Shown here in pieces: positions 43,857-57,847 of a stretch of 64,000 nt of DNA. The stretch comes from Entoloma clypeatum (lineage: Eukaryota; Basidiomycota; Agaricomycetes; Agaricales; Entolomataceae). Below the pieces are notes generated by a model, which was not told the DNA's origin, made no database searches, and worked only from the letters and a program-made list of their open reading frames with translations. The stretch is from contig OY751492.1 of NCBI GenBank assembly GCA_963565915.1, positions 2,232,001 through 2,296,000 of the forward strand, given 5' to 3'. Position 1 is the stretch's first letter, and each line of letters opens with the position of its first letter. The translations under genes were made by a program, and so were the position numbers.

Positions 43857-45839
43857 TCACTGATTCCCCGTATGCTGTTTTTCCGAATCACCTGCGTTCA
43901 CTGTGGAAGTCGGAGTAGCGTCAGTGCTAGAGCTTCTCGGCATCGTCCCGGAGGAATCAGGCGTCTCCGTGGCTGAGGAGTCCGGCAGTTCTGTAGCTGA
44001 GAGCGTCTTGGAGTCGGTCGCAGTTGCGGTAGCCGTGGCAGATTCCCCTTTTCGCCTCCTGGTAGTGGTCAGAGTCGCGGTCGCGGTCCCGTCGTCAGTA
44101 GCGGTTGGAATGTCCGTGGCGGTTAGAGTGTCTGTAGGCGTGGCAGTTTCTCCCATTCGTGTAGTGGTGGTCGGTTCTGAGGTCGTGGTCCCGTCGTCGG
44201 TGGCCGTAGCGGTGTCTGTGGCCGTTGCAGGGTCTGTGGCCGTCGGGGTGTCTGTGGCCGTTGCGGTGGCAGAAAGGGTCGTGGTTGAATCTACAGTGCC
44301 ATTGTTGTCATCTCCATTACCGTTGGAATCAGGAAGAGGTTGGCCATCATCGGTAACAGTGAACTGAAAGAAAAGAACGTTGTCAGTATGGGGACCAACT
44401 AGGCATCACAGAATGAAACGAAAGACACACATAGATCGCGTCGTCGAGTGCACCATGCTGAGCAATAGGGACAATTGCAGGCTGGTGGTTAGCAGCAGTG
44501 CTGATGGAGGACAACCTGTAAAACCCAGATGGGAGCCCGTTCGTGACATCGGCCGTGAGCTGCCCCCCTTGCGCTGCAGCATTCAGACCCTTGAAAAAGG
44601 CAAACTTTCTGGGGTCGGTTGGGTCCACTTGGTCAAGTGACGTGAGCTGTTCCACGACGACGTGTGAGTGCCCGATGATTTGGCCTTCCTTGTTTAGCTG
44701 CTGCGGAGCTGAAAAGTAATTTTGCTGCGCATTGACAAAGAAGCCAGTCTGCATGTTCTGGATGTTCATCTTGATCGTGAAGGCGGTGTTTGCCTTGATG
44801 GTGCCGAAGTTGGCAGGGAAGGCGAATTTGGTGGAGGGCATGTTGTCGGTGGAGGGCATGGCACCAATTGGCGCGGTGTTACAGGAGCCAGTGGGGATTT
44901 GCTTGCCGTTGGTGAGGGGGAGGTTAGGCGCAGTGAGGCAGAAGTTGATGAAGTTGTTGGTGGAAGTAAGAGACGCGACTTGGCCTGCTGTGGGAACGTC
45001 TTGACCGTCGTTGGCAAAACCGGAGGAAATAACACGAGGATCCAAGGCTGTTTACCGGAAACAAAGAATATCGTGGTTAGAAATTTTCTGGTTTCTAAAC
45101 AGGAAGACGGCATACTTAGCGAAGTCTGTGGATCGATATCTGTATTGTTGGAACCATCATTGCTACCACTTGTCTTTATCACGGGTTACTATGAAACTCA
45201 ATAAAAGGCGAAATCGGGTACATACACTCTCGGGGGGTGGAGCACTTGTCTCGCCCTTCGTGCCATTACCCGTGCCAACTCTAACGGTGTTCGTCTATAT
45301 TCTGGATGAGAAAGTGACAGCAGATAAGAATCATCGACGTACAGCTGCGAACGATGTTGTTTTAGTCGCGTCCTTCGATGATGTATGGTTGCCATCATGG
45401 TTTCCAGTGCTGGTCTGCATGCAAGAATCAATACGCTGCGATGGAAAAAAAAAGATCTGGACGGACAGCAGCAGCCGGAGTGGTGTTTGCTCCAATGCCA
45501 TGATTGTTGTTGCCGCCTTTACCTCCTCCAGATTTTCCGCTCCCGGTATTGCCACCGTCGAAACCAGTACCTCCTGTTGCAGTCTATGTTCAAACTGTCA
45601 ACAGGACTGAGCCGTGAGAGGTTAGAAAGGACATACTGGTGGGGCAGTGACGGTAACCGTCTTATAGACGGTTTGAACGGGGGGGATCTGAAGAACGATC
45701 GATAGTGAGTTTCGTCAGGAGAAACGGAACGCACGCTGCAATCTTGCTGTTTCTGCTGCTGAAATGCAGGTGCGCCTTGCGCGGTGAAAGACGACAGTGA
45801 GACTGTCAGGAACGTGATCCAGAGAGCCCGAGAGAACAT
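43857..45839 (-). CDS. Secreted Ser/Thr-rich protein with a gEgh16/MAS-type domain
   Basis: Signal peptide MFSRALWITFLTVSLSSFTA, then several very short exons (CSIPPVQTVYKTVTVTAPP; a Gly-rich one; a TSTGNHDGNHTSS one) and a long one from about 45045 down. The main domain has LDPRVISSGFANDGQ, FGTIKANTAFTIKMNIQNMQ, TGFFVNAQQNYFSAPQQLN, GHSHVVVEQL and GFYRLSSISTAANHQPAIVP. This matches the extracellular family known from the gEgh16/MAS proteins of plant-infecting ascomycetes and common in saprotrophic basidiomycetes. A repetitive Thr/Ala/Asp C-terminal tail (TATATDTPTATDP and similar) would be heavily O-glycosylated. Role in the wall or in adhesion is inference. The 5' small exons are approximate. 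Confidence 0.75.
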
Positions 45840-46735
45840 TTCGTCGCAAAAAAGAGTGTTTTTTTCAAGGGAAAGCGCAGAAAAAAGGAACGGGAGCAGC
45901 TTTGAGGTGGCAGGACTGTCGAAGTTCTATAGAGTTTTCGCAGAAAGAAAACGACACCAGTGCCGGAAGTTCGTAGTCTTGGAATCGCACTAGGCGGCAA
46001 TGCGTAGGCAAGATGGGAAAAGAGTGAGGAGGAAAGGGGAGAGAATGGAGAAGGGGGTGGCATCACTGTATGTCCTTTTATCAAGGTGGACCTCAAGGTC
46101 AATCATCGGGCATTGTGTCCTAATCTAATCTTATCCCAGCCCTCGCCTGTTGCCATCTGCCACCCTTTGTTTCCCTCAGTTCCACACAGTACGTCCAAAC
46201 GTTCATCGGAGTAGGTGTGAGTTGGAGAATTATCGACCAGATGAATGGCGGGGCGCACAGCGCGTTCGACGGCGATATTCTGTGCTTGGCAACAGAGCAA
46301 TCCGAGTCTTGCTAGATATTCGGGGACATGGCTGAGGTCCTTGCGCTGCTCAGAACAAAGGCGCGTAATGAGCATTTAGATTTCATTCCACAGGTATCTT
46401 CTAGATGGGCTGGGACTGAAAGGTTCAGTGTATAGAGGAGTAGGATAGGTGAGTGATAGGTGAGGACTCATGAGGGATAGGATGAACTGGCGGGCGTTGG
46501 TGGATCAAGAATCACGGAAACGCAACCAGCGAACGGTCTCGACGCATTCTAGCCGACCAATCCATACATCTCGACAAGGATATGTATATCTACGCCTATC
46601 CACCCTCTGGCTACGTTCCAATAAACGTAGTCTTACTACGATTTTGAAAGCCATGGCCATGGATATACAAAGTTCCATCTAATCACAAGTCAAGTCCATG
46701 GGCTTCAGGATAACGCAAAATAAACTGACCCATAA
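45840..46735. other. Intergenic, promoter side of the secreted protein
   Basis: No gene. Contains the upstream region of the gene ending at 45839 and the 3' side of the ribosomal-protein gene. Short frames on both strands are not family-like. Confidence 0.4.
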
Positions 46736-47224
46736 CTAGGGCTTCTTTCCGCCTTTCTTCTTAACCTTCAGAGGGGCATCCTTCCACAACGACCCACCGA
46801 CTTGTGAGCTCGATTCCACTATATCATCAATCCACTCCGCATTCTCCTTCCCAAGGTCTTCAAATCTTCGGTTGAACCGCCCCAGCCTGCCTGTCAATGC
46901 ACCCTCCTCCTCCACACCGCGATCGTTTGACCACTGCCTTGTGTTCCAAACGGGATTATTAGTAGTGTCGCGGGTCATCCTAATGCTGGAACGGGGAGAC
47001 GTCGTCCAGTGCGTGAAAGACGTGCCGTCGGAACGTATCACGCGCTGTGGAAATTTTGGGACGATCGGGTTGGGGAGTACCGGTGGTCGCCTCTTCCATA
47101 CGTGAGAACGGCCGTATGGAGAGTTAGATACAAGGCGTTTTTGTGAGTAAAGAGTGTTCTGGAGTGACGAGTATTGGATGCATGGTCGCCGAGCGATACC
47201 AATGCCAGAAAACATGGAGGTCAA
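46736..47224 (-). CDS. Mitochondrial large-subunit ribosomal protein bL31m
   Basis: A 162-residue frame starting MTSMFSGIGIARRPCIQ with a basic, Arg-rich, mitochondrial-type leader. The core PNPIVPKFPQRVIRSDGTSF and THWTTSPRSSIRMTRDTTNN PVWN is the bL31m signature, as in yeast Mrpl36. A charged tail ends in the Lys-rich VKKKGGKKP. It would sit in the mitoribosome large subunit. No intron is needed. Divergent from the MIC26-like gene by about 290 bp, two mitochondrial genes on a shared promoter region. Confidence 0.82.
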   Translation of the reverse strand: MTSMFSGIGIARRPCIQYSSLQNTLYSQKRLVSNSPYGRSHVWKRRPPVLPNPIVPKFPQRVIRSDGTSFTHWTTSPRSSIRMTRDTTNNPVWNTRQWSNDRGVEEEGALTGRLGRFNRRFEDLGKENAEWIDDIVESSSQVGGSLWKDAPLKVKKKGGKKP

Positions 47225-47516
47225 TGTTCCAGAAATTCATCACAGCCACGCGACACATTGGCCTTGTTTGGCACCGTCCTTTGCATCCAACTTTGGGTTT
47301 CAATAATGCTCAAGTACGGATACCCAAGTCTCTGGAAATAATGACACCGAATCAATACCCCGTACGACGGAAGATCCTTTTGTACAAGACTTGAATGATC
47401 TTTGGTGAAGCAGTGTTGTCGAGGACCCTTTTGATTGACTTGGGCATTGGATCCAAACAAATGCACAGCTTCCGCAATCCAACATTTTCCGACACCACTA
47501 AAAGTATAGCGCGAAT

Positions 47517-48498
47517 ATGTTTCGGGCATCGTCTCGACTTGTAAGTCGCCCGCGTTCAATCGTTGTGAATTTTTGAAGCTAATACATGCAAAATAGCCCC
47601 GCAGGACCCTTCTGACCGCTTCGTTAGCGGCGACAGGTATCGTCCTACAGGGTTCACCAGAGCGGCAGAAGGTATGATTATTCGTCGATTCCCTCCAATA
47701 GAGCCAGCTCACACCGTCTTTCCTTCAAGTTGCCAATATACCCCATTCCGACCCCTGAGGTTTTGCTGCAAGAAACACCGTTACCTCTGGAGCAGGAAAT
47801 AGGTATCATACGGCGCAGGATCACAGGAGCCTTCCGTGACACCCACAGCGAGGTCCAGGGTCTCGTATCCCGGTGGATTGCCGTTGAGCATGCGATCGAA
47901 AGTGCGCTCAGCATTCAGTGACATTCTCAACGGCCTAACCAAATCCTTTTCAGGTCGCATAAAATCTATACTGTCGCCCTCAGAATCCCTGACGCCTGGA
48001 GTTCTCTACATCGGTGTCGCTGGTCTCACCGGGTCAATTCTTGCGCGCAACAGAGGCATCGCCACCCGTATTCTCCTTCCACCCATATTCATATTTGCTT
48101 CCACCAAGCACCTCCTCCCGAAAACGACCGGGAACCTCTCTAGCTATCTCGCCTCCCTCGAGGACACTTACTTCCCCGCCCTTGCGCAGAAGCACGACAT
48201 AGCCAACGCACACACCCGGATGACCTGGGAAAGAATAAAGGACGCTACGCAGGACGGACGACGGTGGGTTAACGACGGGGCCGAGACCGCAGTGGATAAA
48301 GTGCAAGAGTTGACGGGGCTGAAGCTGAAAGAGACGCTAGGATGGACGAAGGCAGAGATGGAGAAGATGGAATCGAAGGTGTTGGAGGTTGCGAAGAAGA
48401 TAGAAGAGAAGGAGATCAAGTTAACTCTTGATAGAAGTTTGGACGAGGTGAAGAGCGATCCCCCGAAGACAGAGGAGAGCCCGCACAAGCTGGTGTAA
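47517..48498 (+). CDS. MICOS subunit, apolipoprotein O family (Mic26/Mic27)
   Basis: Exons 47517-47540, 47597-47671, 47730-47901 and 47954-48498. N-terminal basic MFRASSRLPRRTLLTAS is a mitochondrial leader. The ApoO core is clear: YIGVAGLTGSILARNRGIAT and RILLPPIFIFASTKHLLPKT, the two membrane-linked Gly-rich segments, after a helical intermembrane-space domain (EIGIIRRRITGAFRDTHSEV). The C-terminal third is charged and helical. Mic26/Mic27 support cristae junctions in the inner membrane. One Mic26/27-type gene is usual in fungi, so no subtype is assigned. Confidence 0.85.
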
Positions 48499-49331
48499 TG
48501 TTCCCCGTTTTGTTCGGTTTTATTCATATTAGATCACCCTCCGGTTCCCGTCCTAGACATTATTGAGCTTTGACGCCTTCAGCCTCGAATCAGATTCCTT
48601 GATGAACGCGATAGTGACCTACTTTGGATTTCAAGCGTATTTTGATCAACCTCATTATTACGAACCACTCCGCTAAACAACTCAGAATGGCACACTAAGT
48701 ATGACAGTACCACCATTGTGATCGTGTTCTTCATTGGGATGGTCGGTGTCGGAGGGATGGGTGAGGTTAGATGATGGGATATGTTTGCGATGGGTCTGCA
48801 GGTGTAATGTTGCCATTATTGAGTTTCGTTAGATGAGATGGTACATGCCAGTGTGTTAATCATAATGCAAGTAAGTATTAGACGATCCTCGTCGCCTGGA
48901 GCTGGGCGCCGTAGTGTCCTTGAGGATCGATGAGCTCTATTTTTATTATATAAAACCCCTTGGAATGCGGTTCGCACCAAGTTGCCTTCACTTTGGATGC
49001 AGTGATAGTCAGAGAATCCTCTGACAAACTTGGGCACCGTATAAGTCAGAACCTCTTGAGCAACTCGAGTTTTGCTGGTTGCTCAGCGTCTGAGAGAGTC
49101 CTGTGTGGCATTAGGGAGAAATCGCCCTCAGCACTTGGTCTCCGGCCAACTTATCTCTCAGACGCGATCGACATGGAAGAATGCCGTGGATCTATGACAT
49201 TTCAGCGAACGCCAAGGTTGCGGCCCAGGGTGTGGTGGAAAGGGGAATGAGGTTACGGTGGAACAGTGGAGGTGATGCATGGGTCCATTGCGGGCGTGTG
49301 TGTATTCACGGTATAGGTTACTATCTTGGTA
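48499..49331. other. Intergenic between convergent genes
   Basis: Holds the 3' ends of the MIC26-like and RER2 genes. No gene or RNA found; the open frame at 48960-49250 is not family-like. Confidence 0.4.
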
Positions 49332-50419
49332 TTATTTAACACAGACAGGAGAGGATACTTTTTTATCGCTGCTCCAAATTTTTCGTTGATAGTCCAAGAT
49401 GATGGGTATAAAGTCGCAAAGACCAAAGTCTGGCCAATAGACGGATGTAAATTGAAGCTGAGTATTCTCACAACACTGCAGTGAAACGAATTAACAAGGG
49501 TGGTATTTGAGAAAGCCTCGAACGGCGCACCTGCCAAAGCATAAAGTCACTAAGACGGTTGACGCCGCTGGTGCGAATCAGGATATCGAGTGGTGGGCTG
49601 CCACCGCGCGATATCATGAGTTCTCTGTCAATGTCGTGCTCCGTGATATCCCTCAATACAAAATGGGGTGTGAATACTCCGGGATTGTCAAAGTGATTAG
49701 ACATACGTGTTGTTCTCGATGGCGTTGCGCACGCAGGACTGGACAGCGGATGTTATTTCGTCTTGTGAGGTATAAGGCATGCAGAGGTTGAAGATGGCCC
49801 TGTAATACCACAAATGGGATTGTGAAGGAGGGTGTGTTGGTAAGACTTACTTATCGTTACGGCGTGTCATGCTTTCCGCTTTTTTAACAGCTATTTGAAC
49901 AGATTCCGGGAGCATTTCTATTCTTCCAATCACATTGAGACGGACGCCGTACTGGTCGAGAAGATCGCTGGATGACATCACTAACATGTAGCTGGATATG
50001 GCCAAAATCAGCGACTCACCCATGGTCGCAGAGCTCGATCAGTTTCTCCTCAGCCATGCCCATCAACGTGTCTACCTCTCCCGGAGGGCGTTTGAAGTTT
50101 TCGATCGAGAATGCATACGCCGAGACGCATTTCACGTTAAGACGGAGGCAAATTTCCAGCATCTGTCAAGAGTTATACTTGACGTGTCCAAACCACCGGC
50201 GGATGACAAGAAGAACACCACAAGAAACCCACCTACCCTCCTCAACACCACGAAACCCTCTGCATGGCCCTGCTGTATTTGTTTGTGGTTGCTGCGCGCG
50301 TAGCGCCTGTTACCGTCCATTACAAACGCAACATGCTTCGGTATCGGACCAGCCGCAAGGACGGCAAGAATAAAGTCCTGAGTCTTGCTGGTGATTTGGT
50401 CCCGAAGCCAGGTGAGCAT
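49332..50419 (-). CDS. RER2: Cis-prenyltransferase, dehydrodolichyl diphosphate synthase (Rer2)
   Basis: Six exons or so. First exon MLTWLRDQITSKTQDFILAV, then PIPKHVAFVMDGNRRYARSN with the DGNRR active-site box, HAEGFVVLRR, MLEICLRLNVKCVSAYAFSI and ENFKRPPGEVD. Later exons carry GVRLNVIGRIEMLP, then LDILIRTSGVNRLSDFMLWQ (the conserved RTSG and LSDFMLWQ), and finally the C-terminal FTSVYWPDFGLCDF. The enzyme adds isopentenyl units in cis to make polyprenyl diphosphate for dolichol, at the ER. Active with Nus1-type partners in yeasts. The stop TAA is at 49332-49334. All catalytic motifs are intact. Confidence 0.9.
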
Positions 50420-50454
50420 GTTATGAGTCGGTTGTCGGAATTCGGCACTCGAGT

Positions 50455-53064
50455 ATGTCGCCCGAACATACCATTCCTGGCTTTCACTCTTTCTACAGCG
50501 CGTTCATGCCCTCCACACGTGATTCCACAGCGAGTCTCAACGCCGCCGAGTCCGCGTCCTCGAGCTCATCAGCCCAGGACCATCCCGGAGGCGTTACAAA
50601 CAGAGGTCCTTGGTCACCACAGCGGATATACTCCATGATAATTGTCCATTTGCTCAAAGAACAAGTCATCCTTTTCCCATGGTTGAAGACCCTTCAGTTT
50701 TAGAGCGCAATGCAGGAATCGTTCGAGATGCTGCTGCCATCCCGTTTCCGTCCCTGGATAATGTAGTTGTCCGTCAGTGCAGTATCTTCAAACCAAATTC
50801 TAACGACTGATACTCACATCGTGACACAGAATCAGTAATGAAACCAGCCAGCACAAGTCCAGGCGTGTTTGAGCTCTTCAACTTCCAAACATCTGTCGTC
50901 GTGTTAACCGTTTCGCTTAGACTCCAACCAAACCTCGTCTGACAAACTGTCTGCCTTGCCGACGTCTGCCAGCAACCCCGGTACAAACCGGCTGCGTCGT
51001 TCCCCAACCTTGACGGTCAGCAGTATCTTGCCTGGCCGCCTCTACCGGCGAAGCCTAGATGCTTACACCCCATTCCCTTCCTTCTCGACGGCGAATTTCA
51101 ACACTATACCCAACATACGGAAAGGGACGCATATAGCGACTGGATCTCCTGCTCGCGCAACAGTTTCTGACGGCTCCATCGACAAAGAGGCGTCAAAGCA
51201 AAGAGTGTCATTCGAAAGCGAATGCGGTACACCTAACCTCCGACAAGGTAAATTTATACCTAACTCCCTTATGCTCGGCTAATTCATATGCACAAGGATT
51301 TCCCCGCACCAAGCAGGGGAGCGACCCGCTCGTGCCCTCTCCTGCCATTCACACCTACACACGCCGGGAATCACCACACAAAGAGCCCGACCCCAATTCG
51401 CACTCACCATCCCACTCTCGCTCTCGCGCGGCGTCTCCCCTGCGGTTCCTCCAGAACTGGACCTCAAACCGCCACCGCCACAGACACGCCCCAGAAGAGC
51501 CTTTCATCCCGGTCGACCCATTCACATTCAAGACTCGGCACCGCTTTCCGTTTCTCTCGTCTGGAAATTCACTGCACACCATTGACACCACAGCTTCTCC
51601 AGATGGCGATGTATGCGTCCCACCCTCCGCCCTTGTACGCAACTGGGAGAATGCTCGGCTGTTCTTTGGAGACACCCTGCCACGCCAGGTGTATGTACAT
51701 TTGCTTCTACGCCTCCCCGCTATGTACTTCACGCGGGTATCAAAGATATTCGAGGATGCTGAGGTCAGCCGACCCGATATCCAGCGCATGATCGAGAGTG
51801 GCGGAGGGGGCAGCGCATTCCTTGCCTTTGACCCAGTTCCCTTTGGCTCCCCAGAGCTTGGCAATCATGCATCGACGGCGGTTAGGGAATCGTCATACCT
51901 GCCTGGGTCTTTTTCGCCGAATCTGGCTGCTGGGATCGGCCTTAGTGGCCATGTCGGTGCAGCGGCAACGGCTGGTGCGTCGGCGGCGCAGCAGATGCCG
52001 TTGCCGTTCCCGGATGACTGGTCCCCGCCGCTTGTGTCGCCTGCGCTCGTTCGGTTCAAGTATTCGTGGGAGGCGTTCATCGATTCGTTGTTGAGGGAGT
52101 GGAAGACGTTGAATGTTGTGTCAGCGCTGTTGCTTTCGTAAGTTCCCTTTTGCTTTGGAAGGAGTTGTGTTTGAGTTCGGTTTATGACTAGGGCTATTTT
52201 GACGACGTTTCAAGTGCCGAATGCGGCGGATGATCCTGTGGTCAGGACTCCGGCTTTGGTTTCTCTGATATGCGCGCTCATGAGCTTGTCGTATGGGTGC
52301 ATGTATATTGTGAGGTTTGGCACGATGAGGAGCATGTTTAGGGCGTCTCGATGGGCAGAGGTTAATTGTGGTTTCTCTTCCCACCCGGCCCACAACTTCT
52401 GAACTATTTTCCATGTAGGAAGCGCGCAAGACGAACACTGCAATCTGGTGGAATGTCTGGGTTCTTCTAGCGATGCCTGCCGTTTGGATGTCATGGTGAG
52501 TACCACCAGCTGCTTAACCTCTTAGTTTCGGCCGGATGAATATACGACTCTAGGTCAATGATCGCCTTCCTCACCTCCATCCTTTCATTTGTCTGGCGCA
52601 CAGGATCCACAGCTGATCCTGCAGACCCGATGCCTCTTGGCCCGAAAGGGGCACTCGCGGCGCGCGTTGCCATCACCTCCGTGTTCGTACTCGGCATGGT
52701 GTATTTCGCGTTGATCGTGAGGACGCTGAGGGGGTATGGGGTCACGCTCGGCCCTCCTAAGGGGAGACCACCGAGCGCGTGGATGGGAGTGCGGCAGACC
52801 CCGCGGATGAGGGATGTCGAACTAGAGCTGCAGGTTGCGTTGGAAAGGAGGGGGAGGGAGAGGGAGAGGAGTGTGTCGGGGAGTGTGAGGAGGAGGGAGG
52901 AGGCGAAGACGGTGGATGTCGGTGGGGAGGAGAGTGAGGGTGGGGGCAGGGGGGAGAAGGGTGGGTTGAGGGCAATCTTGGGGCTTGGGCTTGTGGGGTT
53001 GCATGATTTGGAGAAGGGAATTGGGGGCGTGGGGAAGAGCACGAATGAGAAGGGGATTCAGTAA
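50455..53064 (+). CDS. Multi-pass membrane protein of unknown function
   Basis: The reliable part begins with a Ser/Pro-rich region at about 50940 that joins across a small intron (GTAAAT...CACAAG) to GFPRTKQGSDPLVPSPAIHT. It goes on to LPRQVYVHLLLRLPAMYFTR, then membrane segments LNVVSALLLSAILTTFQVP, ALVSLICALMSLSYGCMYIV, TAIWWNVWVLLAMPAVWMSW and AITSVFVLGMVYFALIVRTL, and ends in a charged tail. Introns after VVSALLLS, SRWAE and VWMSW have clean GT-AG ends. Start and first exons (50455 to 50800) are uncertain. I recall this as an unnamed basidiomycete family. The first possible ATG is 35 bp from the divergent RER2 start. Confidence 0.65.
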
Positions 53065-53294
53065 ATTTGGCTGTTCCATTCGTTCCTTGTATAGTATCCG
53101 ATGCTTAGCTTATGAACTGTACAATAAAGTACATAGCCGTAACGCCCTAACAAATTAACAAGTAATGTCGATATTATTGCTGGGATCCCGAATCCACAAA
53201 CTTGAAGCACGTCAGTCATGAGTGAGTAGGTAAGTTAAATAAGCAGCAGTTAATGCATATGATCATCACCATCTCAAAGTATCAGTTCGTGACC

Positions 53295-55476
53295 CTATTC
53301 CCTCACCAACTTAACTTCAACATTCCCTACGCCCGTCGCCCGCCTCAAGCAGTCAATCAGGCCGTTGAACGACTGATCTTTCGCTATAGGAGGTATGTCC
53401 ACGGGCGGCAGACGATAAACCCACGGCGCTGGCGCTCTCTCCCAGATGCCATTGCGCCACAAGCAATACTGGGTGCCACGCTCTCTATCAATGACGCGTG
53501 CATCGTATAATCCTTGTGGCAGGCGGAACTGTCCAACCTGTACCGCGTACGGAGGCTGTGGTTGAGCCACGCCTGGTTGCAGTGGGACGGGTTGGTAGAT
53601 CGCATTGACGGGTGGCGCAGAAGGTGCGGGTGTGGGTGTGTGCATTACTCTGATATCGTCCATTTCGACGTCAGGGTTTTCGTGCGCGTAGTCTTGGGCT
53701 GCGCGCTCGCCGGCATGTGCGACCTAGATTTTGGGTCAGACATATGTATTAATCGTCTGGGCATATGGATGATGTGATCCTCTCGATCCTCGGCTGCATG
53801 GCTGTGCTCGACAGCCGCTCTGTCTACAACATCGAGTGGACAACCGTTTCCTGAGCCGGTCTGAAGAGGGAATAAAATAAGACGAGGGTTCTCGAAGATT
53901 ATGGGATACGGACGCGATCAAAGTGTGCATAACCCTTGATTTCTTTACGGCAGACATAGCATGACCAAGTTCCGCACACTGGGCATGTTATTCTGTTGCA
54001 CTGCGAAATTGCTGGACTTAGGTAGAGCCCTAGATGAAGTTGCGAAGGATATCTTAACCCGACCTCCTTGACGAAAGCTGGTAGAGAAAAGTAGCTTTGA
54101 GGGCCGAGTTCAATTGTCCAAAGGGAAGTTAACGTACATATGCAGCATTTCGGGCAATTGCGCTTCAACGCGTTTGCTGAATGTGAAGAAAAAAAACTAT
54201 AATTATTCAGTATAGATAATACATGTGAGCAACATACTCATGGCTTCCTCGACAGCGTGTCGTCCATGCAACTTGGACATTTGATATTCTTTAAAACAGA
54301 TAGGGTTACATTGGCTTTAGCCTTTCTATTCCAGGGAACACCCACCTTCACATGTTTTTGGCAAATGATTCTAGGTAGATAAAAAAAACGCAAAAAGTCA
54401 GTGAATGATACCGAAAGCGAGTGTTCCGCCGATGGAAGATTCACCAATTCTTTGCAACAAACACAGCTCATTCTCCCACACTTCACATTTTGGCACCTCA
54501 AAACCCGTTCTCCCGCATCCACAACCCACTCGAGTAAACAGAACGGACAATCCGCCCGCTTCAGACCCGCCTCTGAGAGCCTTTTGGCTTCATGGAGACG
54601 CTGCCAGGTCTTATACAGGTTATGGGGCAAGAACCGCCGCAGTTCAGACTCTGAGAAATTCGCTGTGCACCCGGAGATATCCATACAGCGGATACCTGAT
54701 TTGTGTCCGACGAGAAGGCTAGATGCATGAGATGTAATGCAATCTCTGCAGAATCTGTGCTTTTCGGGACACGATGCCATTTCGTACTAGAAGGCAATGG
54801 ACGTTTGCATAAGTTTTTTTTTTTTTTTTTTCATTGGCCACTACAAAGAAGGAACGAACCTGGACAAAATCTGAGAAACAACACCCACACTCGATTTCTC
54901 GGTGAAGCTCGCGGTGTTCCAGTTCCTGAAGAAGCCATACGCGTTCGGCAGCGAACGCAGAATCCCAGGACGCGTTGGCACCGACGCAACTAAGGTCACC
55001 GGTAAACGGGAATGTCCGCAGTGTATAAGGGAGAACTGGTTTCTGGTTTTTGTTCCGCTGTTCCATGAACTCCTTCTCTTGCGCGTGGAGGAAGAGGTAG
55101 GTTGGAGCATAGAAACGATTGAAAGACCAAAGCAACGGCCGAAGATAGTCAACCGGGATGAGCGGGAAGTCGTTCTGGAGTTGGAGCTATGTAGAATATG
55201 ACAGTGAATACAGGGCCCTTGGTCGATGGTGGAGAGACGGCCTACCAGAGCGAGGGCGAAATAGTGTTGCCCTCCGTAGTGCGGACGATGCTTGCTCGAG
55301 AAATCGAGCGGGGTGTCCGTCGATGAGCCAAGGCCACGTGTCGTGTTCTGGCCTACCCCCGTTCCATGACAAGCTGCGTGGTGGACATGTTTTGCATTGC
55401 AATCAAGGGGTCCTTCGGGATATTGGAGGGAAGAATTCTGGAGCAAGAGATCCTCTTCCGTGGGGTGTCGCAGCAT
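53295..55476 (-). CDS. RBR-type E3 ubiquitin ligase, RNF216/Triad3-like
   Basis: RING1-IBR-RING2 after splicing many short exons. RING1: IECGCCFSDFVQYEMASCPE, then HRFCRDCI. Then ELRRFLPHNLYKTWQRLHEA and RADCPFCLLEWVVDAGERVL. IBR: CQNVKCGRMSCVCCKEL joined to NHLPKTCEEYQMSKLHGRH, then AVEEAMTNALKRNCPKC. RING2: CNRITCPVCGTWSCYVCRKE, followed by IKGYAHFDR. The last exon is NPDVEMDDIRVMHTPTPAPS to LRRATGVGNVEVKLVRE. RBR ligases pass ubiquitin through a Cys of RING2 (candidate in CGTWSC). The Cys/His order and the RHAVEEAM, NPDV features match the RNF216 group. Introns near 54811 contain an A20 run. N-terminal exons above about 55200 are uncertain. Confidence 0.82.
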
Positions 55477-56331
55477 GGTATGGAGGAAGGGGGGGTCATT
55501 GGGATGTCAGGGTTAAATAGCTGGCCGCTCATGTTGGTGGTAGTTTGTAGAATAGCAGGATATATCATCTCTGTCAGGCCGTCTCGGCACTGCCACACAC
55601 GCCACTTACTTACTCCTTGCGGATCTCTTCATCGTGATCTCCTCAGGAGGGCGGCAAAACGTCCGTGGGTTCCTTTGTAGATCGCTGTTCATACTTATCA
55701 GCACGGGAGAAAGAGGACTTTGAGGAGAACGCACGACCGTCGGCAGCATCGCTCGCATGTCAGCTCAATTTGATCAGTTGGTTCGGCAGGTTTATTCTGG
55801 TGACATTGTGAATTACATACCGAGAACAATGGAACGAGAGATTACACAGTGTGCGACGGCTCGAGGTAGGGACGAGCGGGAGGCCATGGCGCGCTTGATT
55901 GACTGTGAATTCTCAAATCCTTTCGTCTCCTCTACTCCCCGTTTCATACGTACTCAAAAGCATTCTCCACTTCCTTCTAATTACCACATTCTGTTGAGGT
56001 CTGTCCTCAGCTTCATCATTTTGAGGTGGCTTATTTGAAAGCCCCATACCTTGTGCCCGGCCGAGATTTACCATCCTTCTCTCCGCTGATGCTCTCACCG
56101 CTGGCAGGACTCAGATTGGTATAAGAACAGCATTCCCACCATTGGCGACCGTGTTTGACTCCGAAAGTAGATCTTGTATTGTACAATCTAGGTTAAGTAT
56201 TTATAATGACACTCGAGGTTGATGAACTTTAGTACTTGGCTGCCAATCTTTTTTGTACAGAAAATTTTCATCAACACAGACTCCGCATTCGACAAGCCCA
56301 TTGGACGACAGCCCCGGGAGAAAAGAAACAC
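55477..56331. other. Unassigned region upstream of the RBR ligase
   Basis: Probably includes the start of the RBR gene. A frame on the plus strand (55757-56038, MSAQFDQLVRQVYSGDIVNY) and several on minus exist. I cannot assign any of them. Confidence 0.3.

Positions 56332-57847
<1,516 letters not shown>

Noticed and set aside
43903..44367. 154-codon Val/Ser-rich frame on the plus strand
   Set aside because: Antisense of the Thr/Ala/Asp repeat tail of the secreted protein.
49960..50373. Plus-strand frames of 100-130 codons opposite RER2
   Set aside because: RER2 exons on the minus strand hold all catalytic motifs, so these are shadows.
51355..51864. 169-codon minus-strand frame
   Set aside because: Antisense of the membrane-protein exon, which carries conserved segments and clean splice sites.
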